A stretch of 64,000 bases of DNA from Wolinella sp052170135 (lineage in GTDB: Bacteria > Campylobacterota > Campylobacteria > Campylobacterales > Helicobacteraceae): NCBI GenBank assembly GCA_052170135.1, contig JBQNBC010000005.1:1-64000 (forward strand), in the 5' to 3' direction. Made by a program: the position numbers and the translations under genes. Below, piece after piece: positions 16,398 through 24,349 of the stretch (position 1 is its first letter; each line of letters begins with the position of its first letter). The notes under the pieces are model-generated. The model was not told where the DNA came from. It ran no database searches and was given only the letters and a program-made list of their open reading frames with translations.

Positions 16398-18368
16398 ATG
16401 AAAGTAGTTTATTGCGATTCCTTGATAATTGGCGGCGGACTTGCAGGGCTAAGAGCGGCAATCGCTACACAAGAAAAAGGTTTAAGCACTGTCGTTTTAA
16501 GCTTGATTCCAGTGAAACGCTCACACTCAGCGGCGGCTCAAGGTGGTATGCAAGCAAGCCTAGGAAACTCAAAAATGAGCGATGGTGATAATGAAGATTT
16601 GCACTTTATGGATACAGTCAAGGGAAGTGACTGGGGCTGTGATCAAAAAGTTGCGAGAATGTTTGTGAATACCGCGCCAAAGGCAATTAGAGAGCTTGCT
16701 GCATGGGGTGTGCCCTGGACGAGAATCAAAAAAGGTGATAGGACTGCGGTCATCAACGCTCAAAAAACAACAATAACCGAAGAGGATTTTAGACATGGTC
16801 TAATCCACTCACGAGACTTTGGTGGAACAAAAAAATGGCGAACATGCTACACGGCTGATGCAACAGGACATACAATGCTGTTTGCTGTGGCAAATGAGTG
16901 CTTAAAACTTGGCGTATCTATTCAAGACAGAAAAGAGGCAGTCGCGCTAATCCATCAAGATGGAAAGTGCTATGGCGCAGTGGTTCGCGACCTTATAAAA
17001 GGTGATATTATCGCTTACGTTTCAAAAGGAACACTGATTGCAACTGGAGGCTATGGAAGAATCTATAAAAACACAACAAATGCCGTAATATGTGAAGGTA
17101 CAGGTGCCGCTATAGCTCTAGATACAGGAATCGCACAACTAGGAAACATGGAAGCAGTACAATTCCACCCCACCCCGCTATTCCCATCAGGAATCCTACT
17201 TACAGAAGGCTGTAGAGGAGATGGTGGTCTACTTAGAGATGTAGATGGACATCGCTTTATGCCTGACTACGAACCAGAAAAAAAAGAGCTAGCAAGCCGT
17301 GACGTCGTCTCAAGACGTATGATTGAGCATATCCGAGCTGGCAAGGGCGTGCAATCCCCATATGGTCAGCACCTGTGGCTTGACATTACCGTGCTTGGGC
17401 GCAAACATATTGAGACAAATCTCCGCGACGTGCAGGAGATTTGCGAATCTTTTGCAGGAATTGATCCAGCAGAAAAATGGGCACCAGTACTACCAATGCA
17501 ACACTATTCAATGGGTGGAATCCGCACAGATTACCGAGGTGAGACAAAGCTAAAAGGGCTATTCTCAGCCGGTGAAGCTGCATGTTGGGACATGCATGGT
17601 TTCAACAGACTTGGCGGGAACTCAGTCAGTGAGGCTGTCGTAGCTGGTATGATTGTCGGTGAATACTTTGCTGAACACTGCAAATCAACACAAGTAGATC
17701 TAAGCACTGATATACTTGAAAGATTTGTAAAAGGACAAGAGGCATATATCAAGAGCCTCGTTGACAAAGATAGTGGCGAAGATGTATTCAAAATCAAGAA
17801 TCGTATGAAAGAAGTAATGGACAGTAATGTGGGAATCTTCAGAGATGGTAAACATTTAGAGAGTGCGGTCAAAGAACTTGAAGAGCTATACATCAAGTCT
17901 AAAAATGTAAAAATCAAAAACAAGCGACTACATGCAAATCCAGAACTAGAAGAAGCGTATCGTGTACCTATGATGCTCCGAATCGCACTATGTGTGGCAA
18001 AAGGAGCTCTAGATAGAACAGAATCTCGTGGTGCACACAATCGTGAAGATTACCCAAAACGAGACGATATCAATTGGCTAAACAGGACTATCACATCGTG
18101 GCCAAATCCAGAGCAAACATTACCAACCATTGAGTATGAACCCCTAAATATAAATGAAATGGAGATTGCACCAGGATACAGGGGATATGGTGCCAAGGGT
18201 AACTACATCGAGAATCCAGCGAGCGTGAAGCGCCAAGAAGAGATTGATAAAATCAGAAACGAAATGGAAGCAGCTGGCAAAGATAGATATGCAATTCAAG
18301 AGGCGCTCATGCCTTATACACTGCCTGCGAAGTACAGCGGACGCAACGAAAGACTAGGAGATAACTAA
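16398..18368 (+). CDS. frdA: Fumarate reductase flavoprotein subunit
   Basis: Catalytic subunit that reduces fumarate to succinate in the cytoplasm. The 656 aa protein has the dinucleotide motif IIGGGLAGLRAA at residues 10-21 and His43 (in RSHSAAAQGG) for covalent FAD attachment. The substrate region holds GNMEAVQFHPT, and the tail has RTESRGAHNREDYPKRDD. It starts 5 bases after frdC and its stop shares one base with the frdB start. Strongly similar to the Wolinella/Helicobacter enzyme. Confidence 0.98.
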   Translation: MKVVYCDSLIIGGGLAGLRAAIATQEKGLSTVVLSLIPVKRSHSAAAQGGMQASLGNSKMSDGDNEDLHFMDTVKGSDWGCDQKVARMFVNTAPKAIRELAAWGVPWTRIKKGDRTAVINAQKTTITEEDFRHGLIHSRDFGGTKKWRTCYTADATGHTMLFAVANECLKLGVSIQDRKEAVALIHQDGKCYGAVVRDLIKGDIIAYVSKGTLIATGGYGRIYKNTTNAVICEGTGAAIALDTGIAQLGNMEAVQFHPTPLFPSGILLTEGCRGDGGLLRDVDGHRFMPDYEPEKKELASRDVVSRRMIEHIRAGKGVQSPYGQHLWLDITVLGRKHIETNLRDVQEICESFAGIDPAEKWAPVLPMQHYSMGGIRTDYRGETKLKGLFSAGEAACWDMHGFNRLGGNSVSEAVVAGMIVGEYFAEHCKSTQVDLSTDILERFVKGQEAYIKSLVDKDSGEDVFKIKNRMKEVMDSNVGIFRDGKHLESAVKELEELYIKSKNVKIKNKRLHANPELEEAYRVPMMLRIALCVAKGALDRTESRGAHNREDYPKRDDINWLNRTITSWPNPEQTLPTIEYEPLNINEMEIAPGYRGYGAKGNYIENPASVKRQEEIDKIRNEMEAAGKDRYAIQEALMPYTLPAKYSGRNERLGDN

Positions 18369-19087
18369 TGGGACGAATGCTAACTATCAAGGTCTTTAAA
18401 TACGACCCACAAAGCGCGGTATCTAAACCACATTTCCAAGAATATAAAATAGAAGAAACAGATTCTATGACAATTTTTATCGTCCTAAACATGATACGCG
18501 AGACATACGACCCAGATTTAAACTTTGACTTCGTCTGCCGCGCAGGAATCTGTGGCAGTTGTGGCATGATGATAAATGGTCGCCCACGACTTGCATGCCG
18601 CACGCTTACAAAAGATTTTCCAGATGGCGTGATTACACTTCTGCCACTACCGGCATTTAAGCTCATTAAAGACCTATCAGTAGATACCGGTAATTGGTTT
18701 AATGGAATGAGTCGACGAGTAGAAAGCTGGATACATACTCAACACGAAGCAGACGTAACAAAACTCGAGCAAAGAATCGAACCAGAAGTCGCTCAAGAGG
18801 TATTTGAGCTAGATCGTTGTATTGAGTGTGGTTGTTGCATTGCGGCATGTGGAACAAAAATCATGCGAGATGACTTTGTTGGTGCGGCAGGACTCAACCG
18901 TGTTGTTCGCTTTATGATAGATCCACATGATAAGCGCACAGATGAGGATTACTACGAGCTTATCGGTGATGATAATGGTGTTTTTGGTTGTATGTCATTG
19001 CTAGCATGCCATGATGTTTGTCCAAAAGACCTGCCACTTCAGAGCAAGATAGCTTACCTACGTAGAAAAATGGTCGCTATCGGCTAA
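18368..19087 (+). CDS. frdB: Fumarate reductase iron-sulfur subunit
   Basis: Electron-transfer subunit of 239 aa linking FrdC hemes to FrdA FAD. The [2Fe-2S] site is CRAGICGSCG near residue 57 with a fourth Cys in RLACRT. The [4Fe-4S] motif is CIECGCC near residue 151. Later cysteines in CMSLLACHDVCPKD build the [3Fe-4S] centre. The ATG overlaps the last base of frdA. A clear terminator follows. Confidence 0.98.
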   Translation: MGRMLTIKVFKYDPQSAVSKPHFQEYKIEETDSMTIFIVLNMIRETYDPDLNFDFVCRAGICGSCGMMINGRPRLACRTLTKDFPDGVITLLPLPAFKLIKDLSVDTGNWFNGMSRRVESWIHTQHEADVTKLEQRIEPEVAQEVFELDRCIECGCCIAACGTKIMRDDFVGAAGLNRVVRFMIDPHDKRTDEDYYELIGDDNGVFGCMSLLACHDVCPKDLPLQSKIAYLRRKMVAIG

Positions 19088-19099
19088 TTTGCAAATACT

Positions 19100-19137
19100 A
19101 CATGGCAGATCACTCGATTTGCCATGTTTTTTATTTT
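19100..19137 (+). terminator. Rho-independent terminator of frdCAB
   Basis: ACATGGCA at 19100-19107 pairs with TGCCATGT at 19120-19127 (8 bp, 12-base loop). A T-rich tail follows at once. It lies 13 bases after the frdB stop. Confidence 0.85.
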
Positions 19138-19289
19138 TGATTTTGGACTTTTTATACTCAATTATCTCTTATCAGACGTAATCGTATTTTCCAAAATACA
19201 ACCAGGCACAACCACGATACTTTTTAATACGCTAAAAAGCTAAGCTACAAAATATTCGCGATTACTTGACTTTTCAATCAAGAATAATT

Positions 19290-19304
19290 ACCATTATGTA
19301 TAAT
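19290..19304 (+). promoter_or_regulatory. Probable promoter of the unknown gene-flavodoxin pair
   Basis: A perfect TATAAT occurs at 19299-19304, about 50 bases before the GTG start at 19354. No well-spaced -35 box is seen (a TTGACT is 27 bases upstream), which is usual for sigma-80-type promoters of Helicobacter. Confidence 0.5.
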
Positions 19305-19353
19305 GTCTGAGCCAAAAGTAGTTGCTTGACATTAAAACGCAAAAGGAGGTTTC

Positions 19354-19857
19354 GTGATATTGCATAGTCCGCTTGAGATGATACGAAAAAGAGCTATTGC
19401 ATCAGCAGAACATGTAGCTCCATACATGTCAATCATGCAAAATCACGGAATCTCTATGCGTGAGACATTTGCACTCTATATCTTTATGCGTATAAAAATA
19501 AAAAACCCCTCTAGGCATGTCACATACAATGGCTCATATATTTGCATACATGGAGAGTGTAATAAGGATTCTCTCTACATCTATCCAGTATGGAGATTTA
19601 TAGATGAGCCACTTACGCAACTTGAATATGAGATACGTGAGGCGGTAAATGATATAGCTAAAGATAAAAAGAGTAATATCTATATCACATACCCAAGGAT
19701 ACAGCAGTCAAAACACATCACGGTGCAAAGCAGTGCATTAAAACAACTCGATAAGCACTATTCACTCAAGCTAGTCCCATATGTATGTGATTTGGATAGG
19801 TTATTAAACATCAAAAAAGGAAATTATTATGAAAAAAACAGCAATTTTTTACGGTAG
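19354..19857 (+). CDS. Protein of unknown function upstream of flavodoxin
   Basis: A 167 aa protein I do not recognise. The GTG start is well supported by AAGGAGG at 19343-19349. It has no signal peptide or membrane segment, is mixed alpha/beta in look, and contains HVTYNGSYICIHGEC and YIYPVWRFID in the middle. Its 3' end overlaps fldA by 29 bases in another frame, so the two genes are almost certainly co-transcribed and perhaps coupled. A role with flavodoxin is possible but unproven. Confidence 0.7.
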   Translation: MILHSPLEMIRKRAIASAEHVAPYMSIMQNHGISMRETFALYIFMRIKIKNPSRHVTYNGSYICIHGECNKDSLYIYPVWRFIDEPLTQLEYEIREAVNDIAKDKKSNIYITYPRIQQSKHITVQSSALKQLDKHYSLKLVPYVCDLDRLLNIKKGNYYEKNSNFLR

Positions 19858-20344
19858 TACAGGTGGCAATACAAAAGAGGCAGCAGAGATGATTCACCGT
19901 GAGATTGGTGGCGATTCTGTCGCTGATATCTTTGATGTCTCAAAACTAAAAGATGGCTCTGAGTTCGCATCATACGAGAATCTAATCCTCGGCACATCGA
20001 CTTGGGGTGATGGAGACTTACAGGATGATTGGTATGATTTTATGGAAAAGTTTGAAAAACTTGATCTATCATCAAAAAATGTTGCACTATTTGGTATGGG
20101 CGATCAAGAGGGCTTCGGGCATGCGTACCTAAACGGCATGCGCACACTATATGATGCCGTCAAAAAACAAGGTGGAAAACTAGTCGGTGAATGGAAGGAC
20201 GAGGGCTACACATACGAGAGTAGCAACTCTGTTATAAATGGAAAGTTTGTCGGACTAGCACTTGATGCGGACAACCAGGACGAACTGACAACAGAGCGTA
20301 TCAAGGAGTGGTGCAAAGGACTAAAAGAAATACTATCATTCTAA
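19829..20344 (+). CDS. fldA: Flavodoxin
   Basis: FMN electron carrier of 171 aa. The phosphate loop FYGSTGGNTKEAA lies at residues 7-19. The FMN-ring loops are GTSTWGDGDLQDDW near residue 55 and GMGDQEGFGHAYLNG near residue 90. In Helicobacter it accepts electrons from pyruvate:flavodoxin oxidoreductase and is essential. It is the second gene of a two-gene unit. A strong inverted repeat follows at 20349-20387. Confidence 0.95.
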   Translation: MKKTAIFYGSTGGNTKEAAEMIHREIGGDSVADIFDVSKLKDGSEFASYENLILGTSTWGDGDLQDDWYDFMEKFEKLDLSSKNVALFGMGDQEGFGHAYLNGMRTLYDAVKKQGGKLVGEWKDEGYTYESSNSVINGKFVGLALDADNQDELTTERIKEWCKGLKEILSF

Positions 20345-20348
20345 AGAA

Positions 20349-20387
20349 TATGCGCGATTCTTTGATCAATACCCAGAATCGCGCATA
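20349..20387. repeat. 13-bp perfect inverted repeat after fldA
   Basis: TATGCGCGATTCT (20349-20361) and AGAATCGCGCATA (20375-20387) are exact reverse complements around a 13-base loop. It starts 5 bases after the fldA stop and probably ends its transcript, although no T-run follows. It also marks the left edge of the prophage-remnant region. Confidence 0.6.
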
Positions 20388-20682
20388 AGCCAAAACCACT
20401 ACAAAACCAATATCCAATCATTCGAGAAAGAACAATAAATCCCAAAGTCAAACAATAAGTTAGTTTAAATAACAGCTAGCACGATTCTTTAGCACTTTTA
20501 ACACATCCCACTTTTTTCGTAAAAGATTTTCTCATTTTTTACTCTGAATTTTAAAAACTAATATAACTGCTTAATGCCTGGCTCAGATTATCATTGTAAC
20601 TTTTTTAAAGCCTCTCCATTTTGTTAAACTATCTGTTTAATTTTAAATTCTCACAACGCCTCTTAGGATTCTCGCGCTCCTG
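20388..20682. other. Non-coding stretch between flavodoxin and the prophage remnant
   Basis: About 295 bases, AT-rich, with stops in all frames. I could not identify an attachment site duplicate or an integrase remnant. Confidence 0.5.
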
Positions 20683-20917
20683 TTATCTCGTGCCCTTTCT
20701 ATAAAGCAGGTTGGCATGGTGGTTATGTGAAATAAGCACTAATCGCTCATCGCCCTCTAGCGCACTTCTTCCTTCTTGGTCTAAAATAAAAGGCTCAATA
20801 GACACCTCCGCCCACGCAAATAATGTCGCTAGCTACCAATAAGTTTTCACTCTTTCTTTTGTTGTAAGCCTCATCACCAAGACTTGCTTTTGTGTTGTCT
20901 TTGACATCTTGTAACGG
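20683..20917 (-). pseudogene. Degenerate phage-region coding fragments
   Basis: On the minus strand one frame is open from 20917 to a TGA at 20797-20795, reading through SLGDEAYNKRKSENLL. A second frame continues from about 20829 to a TAA at 20685-20683, reading IEPFILDQEGRSALEGDERL and ISHNHHANLLYRKGTR. The overlap looks like one old gene broken by a frameshift. I do not recognise its family. Confidence 0.45.
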
Positions 20918-20995
20918 CTAGATTTGACATTTTCATCACTTATCTTACAGAACAACTCCTAGCATTTGTTATTTTTGTGGTGAGCTTGCGACTCT

Positions 20996-21226
20996 TCACC
21001 CCTCAAACTCAACATCTAAAAAATATCCTTTAGAATCTAGCCTATGGCTAACACTCTTAATACTAAACTCTAAGCCCTCAATCCCTGCTACTTCGGTTAT
21101 TTCTAGCTTTCCTCCTGCTCTTATTTCGCGTCCAGCACATGAGAGATTCCCACTTATGCCACCGCGCATGAGTTCACTTAGCTTTGCCTCGCCTCTTTTG
21201 TAGGCTTCGGTTTCGCTCTTTGCTTA
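20996..21226 (-). pseudogene. C-terminal fragment of a phage late control D (gpD-like) protein
   Basis: The minus-strand frame ending in TGA at 20998-20996 reads KSETEAYKRGEAKLSE, then GGISGNLSCAGREIRAGGKL, then SHRLDSKGYFLDVEFEG. This pattern fits the C-terminal end of P2 gpD/baseplate hub proteins. The frame is cut by a stop at 21226-21224, exactly where terminase homology starts on the other strand, so the N-terminal part was lost in a deletion. Confidence 0.65.
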
Positions 21227-22412
21227 TCAGCGCACCTTTTTAGAAGACAGGTCGCAGTTTAGAATTGTCTTAAAATCTAGGCAGATTGGTTTTTCTTATG
21301 TATCCGCGCTCGATGCGCTATTAGGTGCAAGTGAGGGGCGCAACCAGCTCTTTTTATCAGCCTCAGAGGAGCAGGCGCTTATCTTAATGCGCTATTTAGA
21401 GAGCTGGGCGGAGAAGCTAGGAATCCTCTTTAGCGCAGATTCCTCACACGAAAAAAAGCTAGCAAATGGAGCAACACTCAAGGCTTTGGCACATAACTTC
21501 CGCACAGTGCAAGGCTTTAGCGGCGACATTTGGATGGACGAATTTGCATGGTATCCCAATCCAAAGAAGATCTGGCATGCCTTTGTGCCGAGCATCGGTG
21601 CGATTAAAGGGCGCTTAAGCATAATTTCAACGCCCTTTGAGGAGGGGTCGTTGTTTCGCCAGCTCTTTAGCGATGAGACAAAATATTACATGTTCTCACG
21701 CCATAGAGTTGATATATATCGCGCGATAGAGGATGGGCTAGAATTTGACTTAGAAACTATGCGTGCGCTTTTTGATAGCGATACATGGGCGAGCGCTTAT
21801 GAGTGTCAATTTATCGATGATGAAAACGCGCTATTGCCAGTTTCGCTAATTAAAAAGCAAGTTAGAGACTACACGCCGATTCTGCCAAGCAAGCAAATTG
21901 CTCAGTTTGGAGGCTTTGATGTGGGGCGCACAAAAGATAGAAGTGTTCATATCTCGATATATGACAATGCAGGCATTAAGCGGCTCTGTGCTCTTGATGT
22001 GCTAGCCAAAGCTAGCTTTGAAACACAAGAAAACGTGCTTAGCTCATACCTCAGGCAAAACCCACTTGCGGTCTTGAAAATCGATAAGACAGGAATCGGG
22101 ATGCCTGTTGCAGAGAAGCTAAAGCATGCATTTAGCTCTAGAGTTATTGGCGTCTATTTCACGCAGAGCGTCAAAGAGGCTTTAGCGCTAAATCTAAAAA
22201 AACATTTTGAGGAGGGGAGTATAGAGATCCCAAATGATCCTCTTTTGATAGCTGACCTACATGCAATAAAGAGAAAAGCTGGGGCTAAGAGCTTCACATA
22301 TGATAGCGATAGAAATGCGCACGGACACGCGGATAGATTTTGGGCGCTTGCGCTTGCACTTAGCTACTTTGAGAGAATTAGAGACAAAAGAGGAAGGGCG
22401 TATATAATTTAA
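21216..22412 (+). pseudogene. Phage terminase large subunit, 5'-truncated
   Basis: The frame is open from about 21216. It opens FAYQRTFLEDRSQF, then the adenine/Walker A region LKSRQIGFSY, FLSASEEQAL, the Walker B DIWMDEFAW and the coupling motif SIISTPFEEGSLF. An RNase H-like nuclease half follows with GGFDVGRTKDRSV (first acidic residue) and a late HADRFWALALA. The usual N-terminal residues and start codon are missing. The first ATG is at 21387, which would remove Walker A, so the product is probably inactive. This is a Mu gp28-type terminase. Confidence 0.8.
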
Positions 22413-22867
22413 TGAAGAATATCGATGAGGCACTTAAGCGGCTTGCATTTAGGATAGGTAGCGAGACTGTAACTATTGCAAAAAGAATCGCTCCCATTGG
22501 CAAAGGTAACGGTCATTATAGAGGTGGGAATCTAAGGAAAGATATAAAAGTTATCTCTTATAAAAAAGATAGCGTAATAATCGGCAACACTCAAAAAGCA
22601 CCCTATGCAAAATTTGTACATGATGGCACAAGACCTCACATAATAAAAGCAAAAAACAAAAAAGTTCTAGCAAACAAGAGAGCTGGTGTTATCTTTGGCA
22701 AAAAAGTAAAACACCCAGGAAATAAGGCAAATCCATATCTAATGAATGCCTGGGAGGCTTATAAGAGAGATGGGGGATTGGCTAGAGCGCTTAATTCACT
22801 AGGTAGCGAAGTAAGCGTGATGGTAAAAAATGAGATAAAAAAGGGCTTTAGCCCTCACTCTTGGTAA
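22412..22867 (+). CDS. HK97 gp10-like phage morphogenesis protein
   Basis: A 151 aa protein with the gp10/tail-completion pattern: GGNLRKDI, APYAKFVHDGTRPHII, VKHPGNKANPYLMNAWEAY. Its ATG shares one base with the terminase stop. Such proteins help attach or complete phage tails. The frame looks intact although its phage neighbours are decayed. Its 3' end overlaps the opposite-strand immunity-like gene by 13 bases. Confidence 0.75.
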   Translation: MKNIDEALKRLAFRIGSETVTIAKRIAPIGKGNGHYRGGNLRKDIKVISYKKDSVIIGNTQKAPYAKFVHDGTRPHIIKAKNKKVLANKRAGVIFGKKVKHPGNKANPYLMNAWEAYKRDGGLARALNSLGSEVSVMVKNEIKKGFSPHSW

Positions 22868-23166
22868 AAATTAGCCTCTATATACTCTAGGGCGTCTATA
22901 AAAGTGCCTTGGAATTGTTTAACTACTTCACCAGAGTTTTCGTCTATGTGCTTGAAGTTGCAGACTTCATAATATCTTTTGTCCCTCCTGGCTTCCTCTA
23001 AATAGACAAAACTTATATCAAATAGATAGACAATTTTATTCTTAAAGGTGCTACCCTTAGCAAAAAGCCCCACATATGGTAGATTTTTAGCATATAGCTT
23101 CCTATCAACAATATCCCAATCAATAGTTGGCGTAAAGGTAAGCTCTAAAGTCCGAATAGTCTCCAT
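22855..23166 (-). CDS. Small protein, candidate immunity factor for the MuF toxin
   Basis: A 103 aa, acidic, single-domain protein with no match I recognise. It starts inside the 3' end of the MuF gene (22-base overlap), a typical toxin-immunity arrangement. It is rich in aromatic and acidic residues, for example FDISFVYLEEARRDKRYYEV. The immunity role is inferred only from position and composition. Confidence 0.55.
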   Translation of the reverse strand: METIRTLELTFTPTIDWDIVDRKLYAKNLPYVGLFAKGSTFKNKIVYLFDISFVYLEEARRDKRYYEVCNFKHIDENSGEVVKQFQGTFIDALEYIEANFYQE

Positions 23167-24062
23167 TTTATAACCTCTCTTTTTTGCGCGATTGCGTTAT
23201 TTTTAAAGTATTTTTCTAGCCCACCTGCAGGCTTGTAAGCAGTTACTATCTCACTGCCCTCAAAGACAATAAAATAGCCATTTTGGCTGGTGGCTACTGT
23301 ACGTTTTTGATTTTTATTATGTGGGGCTATTTGTGTGATTGAATTTAAGGCTTTAATTATCTCTTGATGAGTAGTTTCCTCATGTTTTTTTGATATGTGT
23401 GCATTACTACTCTTTAGCACCCTCTCTACTCCTATTTTATCAATATGCTTTAGCGCCTCATAATCTTTTAGTGGGCTTGTGTTTTTCATCTTTATGCCAT
23501 CTATCTCGTGTGTCTCTATCCATACAGGTCTAACCTCTGTCCTGCAGCCAAAGTGGTAAGGGGGCAAGCCAAAGTTTGGTTCTAGTTTATCACTAGCTCC
23601 AATATATGGATCTTTTCTCCATGCTGCCGCTGCCTTTTTAGCAGACAAGCTCTTAGCATTTAGTATAGCACTTGCCTGTCTCTTTAGATGGGGGGCTTTT
23701 ATGATTCTCCCATGCATGCTTCTGCATATAGGAGTAGTCCTATTATCTAGCAGAGCCATAATCTGATAATGCTCCACTCCTGCCTTTTCACCCTCGCTAA
23801 CCATGGCCATGTTTTGGGCTTGAAGGGTGATATGCTCTGCTACGCCTTGAAAGTAGTGCTCATTTGCCTTGATGATGTCGCTAAATTCGCCTTTTAGATA
23901 TGAGGCTAGCTCATTAATGGGAATCTCGCCTTTAAAGCTTGCTTCTATTATATCTTTTAGCTGTTCTTGTAGATTGTCATTATAATCACGACCAAGCCAA
24001 TAAAATCCCTTGCGCATGGAGCTTATGGCTTCAATGTCTATTGTGTCAAAGCTGTAGTTCAT
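23145..24062 (-). CDS. MuF-domain phage head protein with C-terminal nuclease-like domain
   Basis: A 305 aa protein. Residues about 40-180 form a Mu gpF/SPP1 gp7 head-morphogenesis domain, shown by LLDNRTTPICRSMHGRII (Cys113, His117) and LPPYHFGCRTEVRPV (Cys173). Residues about 205-305 form a separate domain reading NAHISKKHEE, SQNGYFIVFEGSEIVTAY and KPAGGLEKY. This resembles the phage barnase-EndoU-colicin-RelE (PBECR) nuclease group found as MuF tails. The ATG has no clear ribosome binding site and the upstream frame is open, so the N-terminus may be trimmed. It is followed at once by the immunity-like gene. Confidence 0.75.
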   Translation of the reverse strand: MNYSFDTIDIEAISSMRKGFYWLGRDYNDNLQEQLKDIIEASFKGEIPINELASYLKGEFSDIIKANEHYFQGVAEHITLQAQNMAMVSEGEKAGVEHYQIMALLDNRTTPICRSMHGRIIKAPHLKRQASAILNAKSLSAKKAAAAWRKDPYIGASDKLEPNFGLPPYHFGCRTEVRPVWIETHEIDGIKMKNTSPLKDYEALKHIDKIGVERVLKSSNAHISKKHEETTHQEIIKALNSITQIAPHNKNQKRTVATSQNGYFIVFEGSEIVTAYKPAGGLEKYFKNNAIAQKREVIKWRLFGL

Positions 24063-24349
24063 ACTATTACTTAACGTCTCATTTAATCTTTTATTAAATA
24101 TATGGTTTTTTATACAAAATATATGATTCTCTTATTTTTTCACAATCTGATAAAACAATATACTTATACTTGAATTTAGTATGATTTTAAGTGTGATAAA
24201 TTGTAGATTATTTAGTGATTATTATCTTTCGCACATCAATAAAATCACCAAAAATGTAACTAAATATTTTTAGACCGCCCAGCAGGAATGTAGATAATCC
24301 ATGAAGTATTCTGCTGAGTACATTCTAAGCATAAGCTAAGTATCAAAGA
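24063..24349. other. Intergenic region at the right edge of the prophage remnant
   Basis: A 287-base, very AT-rich spacer between MuF and hisD. No gene is seen. Interleaved short complementary pieces (AGCAG/CTGCT and AATGTA/TACATT, about 24281-24336) precede hisD's 3' end on the minus strand and may fold, but there is no clear terminator. Confidence 0.4.

Larger units (their letters stand above)
20683..24062. mobile_element. Decayed Mu/P2-like prophage remnant
   Basis: A block of phage fragments on both strands. It holds degenerate reading-frame pieces (20683-20917, minus), the C-terminus of a gpD-like late control protein (20996-21226, minus), and a 5'-truncated terminase large subunit (21216-22412, plus). 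An HK97 gp10-like gene (plus), a small immunity-like gene and a MuF-domain gene (both minus) follow. No integrase, transposase, capsid or tail operon remains. The gene order is scrambled relative to Mu, so large deletions or inversions have taken place. Flanking genes (fldA, hisD) are ordinary chromosomal genes. Confidence 0.8.

Noticed and set aside
20349..24349. Insertion sequence or CRISPR array in the gene-poor region
   Set aside because: No transposase, no terminal repeats with target duplication and no repeat-spacer pattern was seen; the coding pieces are phage-like.
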